DNA of 64,000 nucleotides. Origin: Gammaproteobacteria bacterium (GTDB taxonomy: Bacteria > Pseudomonadota > Gammaproteobacteria > Ga0077536). Shown piece after piece: positions 54,750 to 63,869 of this stretch (its first letter is position 1; the number at the start of each line of letters is the position of its first letter). The notes beneath the pieces were generated by a model. It did not search any database, was not told the DNA's origin, and was given only the letters and a program-made list of their open reading frames with translations. The stretch is from the NCBI GenBank assembly GCA_020849475.1, contig JADLGE010000037.1:1-64000 (forward strand), written 5' to 3'. The position numbers and the translations under genes were made by a program.

Positions 54750-55811
54750 ATGTTCCACAGCACCGACGACGAACGTATCGCCGGTTACCGACCGCTGATT
54801 TCTCCCGCCATTCTGATGGAGGAATTGCCGGTATCCGAGCAGGCTGCCAACACCGTTGCCGAAGCCCGACGTGCGGCCGAAGCGGTGGTGCGTGGCGAGG
54901 ATGACCGTCTGCTGGTGGTGACCGGCCCGTGCTCCATCCATGACCCCAAGGCCGCGCTCGAGTACGCCGACCGGCTGCAGAGCGTCAAGCGCGCGCTGTC
55001 GGATGACCTGTGCATCATCATGCGCGTGTATTTCGAAAAGCCGCGCACCACCATCGGCTGGAAAGGACTCATCAACGACCCGCATCTCGATGGCACCTTC
55101 GACATCAACAACGGCCTGCGCGCGGCGCGCCGCCTGCTGCTCGACCTCGCCCATCGCGGCATGCCCGCCGGCTCGGAATTTCTCGACGTCATCACGCCAC
55201 AGTTCGTCGCCGATCTCATGGCCTGGGGCGCGATTGGCGCACGCACCACCGAGAGCCAGATCCATCGCGAGCTGGCGTCCGGCTCTTCGATGCCCATCGG
55301 CTTCAAGAACGGCACCGATGGCAGCGTGCAGATCGCGGTCGACGCCATCGGCGCGGCGCGTCACCCGCATCACTTCCTGTCCGTGACCAAGCAGAGCATC
55401 GCCGCCATCGTCACCACGCGCGGCAACGACACCTGCCATCTGATCCTGCGCGGTTCGAACAACGGCCCCAATCACGATGCGGCCTCGGTCGCCGCCGCCG
55501 GCGCCGCGCTGCGTGCCGCGGGGCTGCGCGACCGCATCATGATCGATTGCAGTCACGGCAACAGCCGCAAGGATCATCGCCAACAGCCCGCGGTCACGCG
55601 CGAGGTGTGCGCGCAGGTCGCGGACGGATCACAGCTGGTGTGCGGCGTGATGCTGGAAAGCCATCTCAAGGAAGGCAAGCAGAATCACTCCAGCGACACG
55701 CCGCTGGTCTACGGCCAGAGCATTACCGACGCCTGCATGTCATGGGAAACCACCGAACCGCTGCTGCACGAGCTTGCCGACGCGGTACGCCGGCGGCGCG
55801 CGGCAAGCTGA
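54750..55811 (+). CDS. 3-deoxy-7-phosphoheptulonate synthase, class I (AroF/G/H type)
   Basis: A 353-residue enzyme that starts the shikimate pathway from erythrose-4-phosphate and PEP. Motifs: LLVVTGPCSIHDPKAALEYA, MRVYFEKPRTTIGWKGLINDPHLDGTF, GARTTESQIHRELASGSSMPIGFKNGTDG, ILRGSNNGPNH, DCSHGNSRKDHRQQP and GVMLESHLKEGKQ. Length fits AroG of E. coli (350). The feedback amino acid cannot be read with confidence. GGAG stands nine bases before ATG 54750. The importer operon follows without a gap. Confidence 0.95.
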   Translation: MFHSTDDERIAGYRPLISPAILMEELPVSEQAANTVAEARRAAEAVVRGEDDRLLVVTGPCSIHDPKAALEYADRLQSVKRALSDDLCIIMRVYFEKPRTTIGWKGLINDPHLDGTFDINNGLRAARRLLLDLAHRGMPAGSEFLDVITPQFVADLMAWGAIGARTTESQIHRELASGSSMPIGFKNGTDGSVQIAVDAIGAARHPHHFLSVTKQSIAAIVTTRGNDTCHLILRGSNNGPNHDAASVAAAGAALRAAGLRDRIMIDCSHGNSRKDHRQQPAVTREVCAQVADGSQLVCGVMLESHLKEGKQNHSSDTPLVYGQSITDACMSWETTEPLLHELADAVRRRRAAS

Positions 55812-56617
55812 GACCCCTGCTCCTCCTCGTTCTGCTGCTCGGCGCCGTCGCGGTCGCGGCGGCGCCGACGCGCGTCGCATCGCTGAATCTGTGCACCGAC
55901 TCGCTGCTGTTCGAGCTGCTGCCCGACAGCGACATCGTGTCCGTCACCTCGTTGTCACGCGACGCCAACCTGAGTTACTTCCACCAACGCGCTGCGCATA
56001 TCGACGTCAACCATGGCGCCGTCGAAGAACTGCTGGCGCGGCATCCGGACCTGGTCGTCACCGCCGACAATACCGACGCGCTGGCCAGGCGCATGCTCGG
56101 TCAACTCGGCCTGCGCGTGCTCAGCCTGCCATCGGCCAATCGCCTGGAAGACTATCGTCACAACCTGCGTCAGCTCGCCGCGGTTCTCGACAAGTCGGCG
56201 CGCGCCGAGCAGTTGCTGACGCAGTTGGAGCAGGCCGTCGCGGTGGTACCGCAAACGCCACTGCGCGCACTCGTCTATCAACCCAACGGCTATACGCCGG
56301 GCCGCGGTTCGCTCATGCATGAGATGCTGGCTTACGCGGGCTTGCGCAATATGGCGGTGTCGTTGGGGCTAGCGAACGGCGGCTATCTCAGCCTCGAGTC
56401 ACTGCTGCTGACCCAACCTGACATGATCGTGTTCAGCCAGCGCCGCTCCGAAAGGCCATCGCTGGCCGAAGCACAGTTGGCGCAGCCGGCCTTGCGCAAA
56501 CTCTTCAAGCGCGACGAGGCGCGTGTGTTGCGCGCCGCCGTGCCCGAGAACCTGTGGACCTGTGCCGGCGCCTTCAACGGCGAAGCCGTCGCGCTGTTGC
56601 GCGGAGCGCGACCGTGA
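55742..56617 (+). CDS. Periplasmic substrate-binding protein of a BtuFCD-type (corrinoid or iron-complex) importer
   Basis: The mature part starts APTRVASLNLCTDSLLFELLPDSDIVSVTSLSRDANLS, a BtuF/FhuD-like helical-backbone binding protein; LLARHPDLVVTADNTDALARRML and GGYLSLESLLLTQPDMIVFSQ continue the fold. The leucine-rich signal peptide begins KLRPLLLLVLLLGAVAVAA. The only in-frame ATG near it is 55742, inside the DAHP synthase gene and giving a long unusual N-terminus. A CTG at 55808, forming a CTGA overlap with the DAHP synthase stop, would give a compact signal peptide. Translation start is therefore unresolved. The ligand (cobalamin, siderophore or haem) is also open. Confidence 0.8.
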   Translation: MGNHRTAAARACRRGTPAARGKLRPLLLLVLLLGAVAVAAAPTRVASLNLCTDSLLFELLPDSDIVSVTSLSRDANLSYFHQRAAHIDVNHGAVEELLARHPDLVVTADNTDALARRMLGQLGLRVLSLPSANRLEDYRHNLRQLAAVLDKSARAEQLLTQLEQAVAVVPQTPLRALVYQPNGYTPGRGSLMHEMLAYAGLRNMAVSLGLANGGYLSLESLLLTQPDMIVFSQRRSERPSLAEAQLAQPALRKLFKRDEARVLRAAVPENLWTCAGAFNGEAVALLRGARP

Positions 56618-57635
56618 GCGCCACCCGCCACCCGGCGCTGGGTGAAATGCATGGTTACGGCCGGCTGACCTTGCTCCTGCTCGGCGTGACCTTGGCGCTG
56701 TGCCTCGCCTCGCTGTGCGTGGGCCCATTGTGGTTGTCGCCACTCACCGTGCTTGGCCACCTGGTGTCCGCCGACGACTCCACGGTGTCGCTGGTGGTGC
56801 GCGACATTCGCCTGCCGCGCACCGTGCTGGCGGTGCTGATCGGCGCGAGTCTTGGCAGCGCCGGCGCTGCCCTGCAAGGCCTGTTACGTAATCCCCTTTC
56901 CGAGCCCGGCATCATCGGCATCTCGGGCGGCGCGGCGCTCGGCGCGGTGGCCGCGTTTTACAGCGGACTTGCCGCCGGCGCGGTGTGGGTGCTGCCGGCG
57001 AGCGGCATGTTGGGCGCGTTGCTGGCGGTGTCCGCCATTCACCTCCTGGCCGGTCGCGGCGCCGACATCCTCACCGTGATCCTGGCCGGTGTCGCCATCA
57101 ACAGCCTGAGCGGTGCGTTGACCACCTTGATCCTCAACCTGTCGCCGAATCCCTTTGCCGCCTACGAAATCTATTTCTGGTTGCTGGGCTCGCTGGCCAA
57201 CCGTGGCTTCGATCACGTGTTGCTGGCACTGCCGTTCATGGTGGCGGGTTTCGCGCTATTGCTCGCCACGCGCCGCGCGCTCGATGTGCTCGCGCTCGGC
57301 GAAGACAGCGCCGCCAGTCTCGGCATCAATCTCACCCGCACGCGCGCGCAGATCATCGCCGGCAGTGCGCTGGCGGTCGGCGCGGCGGTGTCGATCAGCG
57401 GCGTGATTGGTTTCGTGGGGCTGGTCGTTCCCCACGTCCTGCGCCCGTGGGTCGGTCATCGCCCGGGCGCGCTGTTGATCCCGAGCGCCCTGGGAGGGGC
57501 GGCACTGACCTTGGCCGCCGACCTTGGCACACGCATCCCGCTCGCCGGCGGCGAACTCAAACTCGGCGTGGTGACCGCGCTGATTGGCGCGCCGTTCTTT
57601 CTGCGCCTGGTGCTGAAATCGCGGACAGACCATCG

Positions 57636-57639
<4 letters not shown>
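56614..57639 (+). CDS. BtuC/FecCD-family permease
   Basis: A 341-residue permease with about ten membrane helices: LLLLGVTLALCLASLCVG first, then the conserved RLPRTVLAVLIGASLGSAGAALQGLLRNPLSEPGIIGISGGAALGA, GRGADILTVILAGVAINSL, and AVSISGVIGFVGLVVPHVLRPWVG (EAA-type coupling loop). The start is GTG 56614, overlapping the binding-protein TGA (GTGA); it overlaps the ATPase gene by ATGA. Family members carry cobalamin, haem or ferric siderophores. Confidence 0.92.
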
Positions 57640-58400
<761 letters not shown>

Positions 58401-58401
58401 C

Positions 58402-58418
58402 TGCGAATTCATTCGCAC
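58402..58418. repeat. Palindromic repeat TGCGAATTCATTCGCAC, copy 2
   Basis: Exact reverse complement of the 17-base core at 18651-18667, located just after the ATPase stop. With the adjacent hairpin it fills the short gap before the monooxygenase gene. Confidence 0.6.
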
Positions 58419-58453
58419 ATTGCTGGCGCGGCGAAGCGTCAGAAATAAAAACC

Positions 58454-58475
58454 GACGCGCGAATGAACGCGCGTC
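58454..58475. repeat. Hairpin GACGCGCG-AATGAA-CGCGCGTC
   Basis: A perfect 8-base stem with the loop AATGAA, immediately upstream of the ATG at 58477. It shares the GCGAATGAA core with the 17-base palindromic repeat and may belong to the same element family. Confidence 0.5.
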
Positions 58476-58497
58476 AATGAAACAAGGCATGCAAGCA

Positions 58498-59520
58498 ATG
58501 TCAGCAACCCAGGGCTTGAAATTCGGTCTGTGGTACTCGTTCCGCAATCCCGCGCAATGGCAGGTCGACTATGCCGATCTGTACGAGGCGCATCTGCGCC
58601 AGATCGCGTGGGCCGAGACCATCGGCTACGACGATGTATGGCTGACCGAACATCATTTCTGCGCTGACGGCCACGCGCCCTCGATCTTGCCGCTGGCGGC
58701 GGCAGTCGCCGCCACCACTCAGCGCATCCGCATCGGCACCGGCGTGTTGCTGCTGCCGCTGCACGACGCGGTGCGGGTCGCCGAGGACTGCGCCACCATC
58801 GACATCCTCTCGCGCGGGCGTTTCGAACTCGGGGTCGGCATTGGCTATCGGCCGCAGGAATTCGCGGGCCTCGGTCGCGACACCCGCGACCGCGCGACCC
58901 TCATGGACGAAGGCCTGACCATCATCCGACGCCTGTGGGATGGCGAGAGCGTCGACTTCGACGGCAAGCATTACCAGTTGCAAGGGCTCAGACTGACGCC
59001 GCCACCGCTGCAGCGCCCACGTCCGCCACTGTGGGTGGGCGGTTTCGCCCCCGCCGCCGCACGCCGCGCGGCACGCCTCGCCGATGGCTACATCGGCACC
59101 GCCGACATGGCCGCACAGGCGCGCCTGTTTCAGGATGAATGGCAGCGTCTCGGCCGCCCAGGTCGCGGGCGCCTGGCCGGCGGGCATTTCTGGCTCATCG
59201 TGAGTCGCGAGCCGGCACGCACCTTCGCCGCGGTCGCGCCCCACGTGCAATACCAGATCGAGGTCTACAACCAGTGGTTGAAGGACGCCGGCCAAGCTTT
59301 GTTCCCGGCCATTTCCGGCCCCGAGGACCTGCGCAGTCTCGGCATCCTCAACGTCGTCACACCGGCCGAGGCGGTCGACATCATCGGCGCCTACGCGGAA
59401 GCGACGGGCATCGAGCGCTACTACTGCTGGACCGTGCCGCCAGGCTATCCGGTGGCGCGCATGAACGAGCACCTGGCCTTGTTCGCGGACGAGGTCATGC
59501 CACATTTCCGGTCGCGCTGA
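58498..59520 (+). CDS. LLM-class flavin-dependent monooxygenase
   Basis: About 340 residues of the bacterial-luciferase fold (F420/FMN-dependent TIM barrel): LKFGLWYSFRNP, YDDVWLTEHHF, RIRIGTGVLLLPLHDAVRVAEDCATIDILSRGRFELGVGIGYRPQEF, and PPLWVGGFAPAAARRAARLADGYIG. Substrate unknown. Starts at 58477, 58489 and 58498 are possible; 58498 has AAGG some ten bases upstream. It stands alone between the importer operon and cysH. Confidence 0.87.
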   Translation: MSATQGLKFGLWYSFRNPAQWQVDYADLYEAHLRQIAWAETIGYDDVWLTEHHFCADGHAPSILPLAAAVAATTQRIRIGTGVLLLPLHDAVRVAEDCATIDILSRGRFELGVGIGYRPQEFAGLGRDTRDRATLMDEGLTIIRRLWDGESVDFDGKHYQLQGLRLTPPPLQRPRPPLWVGGFAPAAARRAARLADGYIGTADMAAQARLFQDEWQRLGRPGRGRLAGGHFWLIVSREPARTFAAVAPHVQYQIEVYNQWLKDAGQALFPAISGPEDLRSLGILNVVTPAEAVDIIGAYAEATGIERYYCWTVPPGYPVARMNEHLALFADEVMPHFRSR

Positions 59521-59547
59521 GCTGCAGCCAAAATCGAAGGCTATATT

Positions 59548-59578
59548 CATATGAGGAATTAAACTAATTTCTCATATG
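59548..59578. promoter_or_regulatory. Long palindrome upstream of cysH
   Basis: Two 14-base arms, CATATGAGGAATTA and TAATTTCTCATATG, match except for one G/T pair and are separated by AAC. The element is very AT-rich against the GC-rich surroundings, next to a TATATT -10-like sequence (59542-59547), and ends 49 bases before the cysH ATG. It fits an operator for a dimeric repressor/activator (or, as RNA, a leader hairpin). Confidence 0.65.
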
Positions 59579-59627
59579 CCAATTGAGGCAGAATTCGCTC
59601 CATCGAATACGGGATGGAGACGCATCC

Positions 59628-60290
59628 ATGAGCCTCATCAATGCCACTTTCAGCACCAACCCGTTGACCTTGCCGGCCAATATCGCCGAGGCCAACGCCT
59701 ACCTCGACGGCGCCAGCGCCGCCGAGATCATCACCTGGGCCCTGGCGCGCGCCCGCAACCCGGTGGTGTCTAGCAACTTCCGTCCCCGCTCCGCCGCCCT
59801 CTTGCACATGGTCACCCGCGCCTGCCCGAACATCCCGGTGGTGTGGGTCGATACCGGCTATAACACGCCGGCCACCTATCGCTACATCGAAGCGCTGAGT
59901 GCGCGCCTGAAGCTCAACCTGCGCGCCTATACGCCGCACGTCACGGTGGCGCGACGCGCCGCCCGCGGCGGCCTGCCGGCCACCGACAGCCCGCAGTTCT
60001 CAGGCTTCGTGCATGAGACCAAGCTCGAGCCCTTCGAGCGCGCGTTCAACGATCTCAAACCCGATGTGTGGTTCACCGGCGTGCGTCGCGATCAGAACGA
60101 ATTCCGCAGCGGCTTGGGTGTGGTGTCGCGCGGCGCGCAGAACACGCTGCGCGTGGCACCGGTATTCGACTGGAATGATGACGCCCTGGCGGCCTACCTC
60201 GGCCACCACGGCGTGCCCGACAACGAAGACTATGTCGACCCGACCAAGCCCGGCGCCAAGCTGGAGTGCGGTCTGCAGTTGCTGAAGTAA
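59628..60290 (+). CDS. Phosphoadenosine phosphosulfate reductase family protein (CysH-like, atypical)
   Basis: A 220-residue PP-loop protein of assimilatory sulfate reduction. The nucleotide loop is SSNFRPRSAALLHM where canonical enzymes have SSFGxxSAVLLH. IPVVWVDTGYNTPATYRYIE and VWFTGVRRDQNEFRS are typical. The catalytic cysteine is at the very end in LECGLQ, where the common motif is ECGLH. The section with YxSxGDxHTT is missing, and there is no CCxxRKxxPL cluster motif. GGAG lies eight bases before ATG 59628. It may be a divergent PAPS reductase or act on another thiol/sulfonucleotide substrate. Confidence 0.78.
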   Translation: MSLINATFSTNPLTLPANIAEANAYLDGASAAEIITWALARARNPVVSSNFRPRSAALLHMVTRACPNIPVVWVDTGYNTPATYRYIEALSARLKLNLRAYTPHVTVARRAARGGLPATDSPQFSGFVHETKLEPFERAFNDLKPDVWFTGVRRDQNEFRSGLGVVSRGAQNTLRVAPVFDWNDDALAAYLGHHGVPDNEDYVDPTKPGAKLECGLQLLK

Positions 60291-60304
60291 AAGCGCCCTT
60301 CCCC

Positions 60305-60331
60305 GCACGCACGGCGCCCTGCCGTGCGTGC
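60305..60331. terminator. Hairpin between cysH and fumarase genes
   Basis: GCACGCACGGC, loop GCCCT, GCCGTGCGTGC: a perfect 11-base stem between convergent genes. No T-run on either strand. Confidence 0.6.
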
Positions 60332-60342
60332 CTTCGCCTGCC

Positions 60343-61866
60343 TCAGGCTTCGACCTTGACCGGAATTTTCCCGATGCGCGCCTGCCACTCGCGCGGCCCG
60401 GTGTCGTGCACCGACACCCCGCGACTGTCGACCGCTACCGTCACCGGCATGTCTTCCACCACGAATTCGTGGATGGCTTCCATGCCGAGATCTTCGAACG
60501 CCACCACGCGCGCCTTGCGAATGGCCTTGGACACCAGGTAAGCCGCGCCGCCGACCGCCATGAGATACACCGCCTTGTGGCGCTTGATGGCATCGATGGC
60601 CACCGGCCCGCGTTCGGACTTGCCTATCATGCCGAGCAGGCCGGTCTTGGCCAGCTTCATCTCGGTGAATTTATCCATGCGCGTGGCGGTCGTCGGGCCG
60701 GCCGGCCCCACCACTTCCTCGCGCACCGGGTCGACCGGGCCAACGTAATAGATGAACCGTCCGGTGAAATCGACACCGGCCGGCAGCGCTTCGCCGCGCG
60801 CAAAAATCTCCTCGATGCGCTTATGGGCGGCATCGCGGCCGGTCAGCATCGCGCCCGACAAAAGAATGGTTTCACCCGGCTGCCAGGTCTGAATCTCGTC
60901 CGCCGTGACGGTGTCGAGATTCACGCGCCGCGCATTGCCGACCGACCAGGTGATCTTCGGCCAGTCCTCGAGCTTCGGCACCGGCAGGTGTGCTATCCCT
61001 GAGCCGTCGAGATGGAAATGCACGTGACGGGTCGCGGCGCAGTTCGGGATCATCGCCACCGGCAAAGACGCCGCGTGGGTCGGATAGTCTTTGATCTTGA
61101 CGTCGAGCACGGTGGTCAGGCCGCCCAGGCCCTGGGCGCCGATACCGAGCGCGTTGACCTTTTCATAGAGCTCAACGCGCAGCTCTTCAATGCGATTGCG
61201 CGGGCCGCGCGCAATCAGTTCCTGCATGTCGATATCGTCCATCAAGGACTCTTTCGCCATCAGCATGGCCTTCTCGGCGGTGCCGCCGATGCCGATGCCG
61301 AGCATGCCCGGCGGACACCAGCCGGCGCCCATGGTCGGCACCGTCTTCAGCACCCAGTCGACGATGCTGTCGGAGGGATTGAGCATCACGAATTTGGACT
61401 TGTTTTCCGAGCCGCCGCCCTTGGCCGCGACCGTGATGTCGACTTCGTGGCCCGGCACCAGTTGTACGTGGATGACGGCCGGCGTGTTGTCCTTGGTGTT
61501 CTTGCGCGCGCCGGCCGGATCAGACAGCACGGACGCTCGCAGTTTGTTGTCGGGATGGTTATAGGCGCGTCGCACGCCCTCGTTGATCATGTCTTCCAGC
61601 GACATGTCATCGGCCCAACGCACCTGCATGCCGACCTTGACGAAGACGTTGACGATGCCGGTGTCCTGGCACAGCGGGCGGTGGCCCTCGGCGCACATGC
61701 GCGAATTGATCAGAATCTGCGCCATGGCATCCTTGGCCGCGCTGGACTCTTCCAGCTCATAGGCGCGCGCCACGTTCTTGATGAAATCCGGCGGGTGGTA
61801 ATAGGAGATGTACTGCAGCGCGTCGGCCACGCTTTGAATCACATCGGCAGCTTTGATTGCGTTCAC
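60343..61866 (-). CDS. Fumarate hydratase, class I (iron-sulfur)
   Basis: A 507-residue class I fumarase (FumA/FumB type) interconverting fumarate and malate with a 4Fe-4S cluster. Cluster cysteines lie in PLCQDTGIVNVF, IPNCAATRHVHF and GAGWCPPGMLGIGIGG. The C-terminal beta-domain has LSGAMLTGRDAAHKRI, YYVGPVDP, GPAGPTTATRMD and IGKSERG. The start GTG 61866 has GGAG seven bases upstream; the longer frame to 61962 lacks support. It is convergent with cysH and downstream of the DUF2783/monooxygenase pair (133-base gap). Confidence 0.93.
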   Translation of the reverse strand: MNAIKAADVIQSVADALQYISYYHPPDFIKNVARAYELEESSAAKDAMAQILINSRMCAEGHRPLCQDTGIVNVFVKVGMQVRWADDMSLEDMINEGVRRAYNHPDNKLRASVLSDPAGARKNTKDNTPAVIHVQLVPGHEVDITVAAKGGGSENKSKFVMLNPSDSIVDWVLKTVPTMGAGWCPPGMLGIGIGGTAEKAMLMAKESLMDDIDMQELIARGPRNRIEELRVELYEKVNALGIGAQGLGGLTTVLDVKIKDYPTHAASLPVAMIPNCAATRHVHFHLDGSGIAHLPVPKLEDWPKITWSVGNARRVNLDTVTADEIQTWQPGETILLSGAMLTGRDAAHKRIEEIFARGEALPAGVDFTGRFIYYVGPVDPVREEVVGPAGPTTATRMDKFTEMKLAKTGLLGMIGKSERGPVAIDAIKRHKAVYLMAVGGAAYLVSKAIRKARVVAFEDLGMEAIHEFVVEDMPVTVAVDSRGVSVHDTGPREWQARIGKIPVKVEA

Positions 61867-61999
61867 GTCAATACTCCACGGCAATGGCGAGCGCGCCTGT
61901 CCACACGGCGGCGACCTGGCGCTCGATAATGAGAAATTCCGGCGGCGCGCATTGTCCGCCAATGTCTTGCCCGCAGTATAGCCGCGCAGGCCGCGCGCC

Positions 62000-62191
62000 T
62001 CAGTCCAGCGCAGCTTCAGCGGCGTCGATCGCGGCCAGCACCGCGGAAATCTCCGGCGCGGCCTGCATCAGCAACAGCGCCAGGCGCGCGAGAAACTCGC
62101 TTTCGCGGCCAGGCCCGACGCTGTCGAGTGCCGCCGCCAGGCGCTCATAGGCGAGTTCGAAATCGGCTGCGGGCAAACGCTGTTCAAACAT
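62000..62191 (-). CDS. DUF2783-like small protein
   Basis: A 63-residue helical protein (LPAADFELAYERLAAALDSVGPGRESEFLARLALLLMQAAPEISAVLAAIDAA pattern in shorter pieces: LAYERLAAALDSVG, FLARLALLLMQAAPEI). It resembles the DUF2783 proteins coded next to FAD monooxygenases. Its ATG lies within the last codons of the monooxygenase gene (8-base overlap), supporting a partner role. Function unknown. Confidence 0.7.
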   Translation of the reverse strand: MFEQRLPAADFELAYERLAAALDSVGPGRESEFLARLALLLMQAAPEISAVLAAIDAAEAALD

Positions 62192-63869
62192 CCTCGGCCC
62201 TCGCCATGGCGCGCACGTACGCATGTGACAGCGCGTCTGCCCGCCATTGGCGCCAGCGCGCACAGACGTGGCGGTCGGGACGCACGAGATAACAGCTACC
62301 GTCGACCGCGCCATGGGCAGCGAACAGGTGGCCGTCGACATCGCGCAAGGTCTGCGCGTCCATTGCGCCACGCATCGCTATCACCAGCAGACGGGCCGGC
62401 ACGTCGGCGACCGTCATGGCGGCGCAGGCGGCATGCAGTGCCTCCGGTGCGCGGCCGTCCGCGCTGAAATAGAGCACCGTGAAGCCGCGTCCCAGGTGCT
62501 CGAGCAGATAGCCCTGCTCGCCACAGTGGCCGTCGGGCAGCGGCGCGCCGACCACCGGTCCCGCCGTGAAAGACGGGTCGTCGTCGCAACTCAGCGCGCT
62601 GCCGGCATAGGTATAGGGTTGCGACTGTCGAGGATCGAGCAGCCGCCGCGCGAACTCGTGCGCCGGAGACAAGGCCAGCGCTGCGTCACGCAGCAACCGA
62701 TAGCCACGCGTCGGCGGTGACATGAAGCGTGTGCTCTTGCTGGCCTGCGCAAAAATGTCCAGGGTCGCGCCGCGCCGCTCGGGGCTGTAACTGTCGAGCA
62801 AGGCATCACTGGCCTCGCCGCGCAGCACGCAGGCGAGTTTCCACCCGATGTTGAGCGCGTCGGCAAAACCGGAATTCAAGCCGCGCACGCCGAAAATCGG
62901 CACGAGGTGCGCAGCGTCACCGCAGAACAGCACGCGCCCATGGCGGTAATCGTCCAGACACAGGGTGTAGGCCTTGTAGATGCTCCACCATTCGAGCTCC
63001 CAAGGCGCGGTCTCTCCCAGCATGGCGATGATGGCCGCGACCTTGCTGTGGATGGTGCCTTCGGCCAAGGCCTCGCTTTCATCATCGTGCTCATCGAGCT
63101 GGTAATCGATGCGCCAGATGTCCTGCGGCTGACGGTGCACCAGCACCGTCGCACCGGGATTGCCCGCGCAGTCGAAGAAAGCGCGCCTCTCGGTCGGATG
63201 ATCCGAGGCCATTTTGACGTCGACTATCACGTAGCGCCCCTCGTGAGCCGCGCCGTGCAATTTCAAACCCAGCGCCTGGCGCACTGCGCTGCGCGCACCG
63301 TCCGCCGCCAGCACATAAGCAGCCTTCAAGTGATAGGCGCCCTCGGGCGTCGCGACATCGAGCGTGACCTGCTGCGCCCCCGGCGTGACGCCCTCCACGC
63401 GGCTCTGCCAGCGGAATTCAATCAGCGCCTCGCGCTGTGCGCGTTCAATCAGGAATTGTTCGATGAACTGCTGCTGCAGATTGAGCATGGGCGGAAAGCG
63501 TTGCTCGACGCTGTGCGGCATTTCCAGGCGAAACACCGGCTGGCCGCGGAAATAGGAGGTGCCGTGGGTCCAGGGCAGGCCCGCGGCCATGAAGCGCTCC
63601 GCCACATCCAGTTGCTGCAGGCCTTCGAGACTGTGGCGCGCGATACAGATGGCACGACTGCCGTCGTTGAAACTGGCCTTGTCGTCCAGCACCACCACTC
63701 GCACGCCATGACGCGCGAGTTCAAGGGCCGCCGTCACGCCCACCGGCCCGGCGCCGACCACCACCACTTCATGGGTCACGACCTCGCCGTCCAATTCCGG
63801 CGGCCGCACAAAGTCGAAACAGGGGTAGTCGAAATACAGCGAACGCGGGTTGGCGGCAGGACGCGTCAT
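62184..63869 (-). CDS. FAD-dependent aromatic-ring monooxygenase (MhpA/PheA-TfdB family)
   Basis: A ~561-residue flavoprotein hydroxylase. The FAD/NAD motif is EVVVVGAGPVGVTAALELARHGV; the second FAD motif is VLFCGDAAHLVPIFGVRGLNSGFADALNIGWKLACVLRG; the C-terminus carries the thioredoxin-like domain of phenol hydroxylases (DVDGHLFAAHGAVDGSCYLVRPD). Members hydroxylate phenolic acids or similar rings using NAD(P)H and O2. The ATG at 63869 is one option; the frame extends to an ATG at 63896. An AT-rich region with CGATA-N8-TATCG lies upstream near the window edge. Confidence 0.88.
   Translation of the reverse strand: MTRPAANPRSLYFDYPCFDFVRPPELDGEVVTHEVVVVGAGPVGVTAALELARHGVRVVVLDDKASFNDGSRAICIARHSLEGLQQLDVAERFMAAGLPWTHGTSYFRGQPVFRLEMPHSVEQRFPPMLNLQQQFIEQFLIERAQREALIEFRWQSRVEGVTPGAQQVTLDVATPEGAYHLKAAYVLAADGARSAVRQALGLKLHGAAHEGRYVIVDVKMASDHPTERRAFFDCAGNPGATVLVHRQPQDIWRIDYQLDEHDDESEALAEGTIHSKVAAIIAMLGETAPWELEWWSIYKAYTLCLDDYRHGRVLFCGDAAHLVPIFGVRGLNSGFADALNIGWKLACVLRGEASDALLDSYSPERRGATLDIFAQASKSTRFMSPPTRGYRLLRDAALALSPAHEFARRLLDPRQSQPYTYAGSALSCDDDPSFTAGPVVGAPLPDGHCGEQGYLLEHLGRGFTVLYFSADGRAPEALHAACAAMTVADVPARLLVIAMRGAMDAQTLRDVDGHLFAAHGAVDGSCYLVRPDRHVCARWRQWRADALSHAYVRAMARAEDV

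Noticed and set aside
55742-55830. Cobalamin riboswitch ahead of the BtuFCD-type importer
   Set aside because: There is no intergenic space; the operon begins inside the DAHP synthase gene.
61925-61940. Possible Fur box upstream of fumarase (GATAATGAGAAATTCC)
   Set aside because: Only the first half matches the consensus; the second half shows no symmetry.
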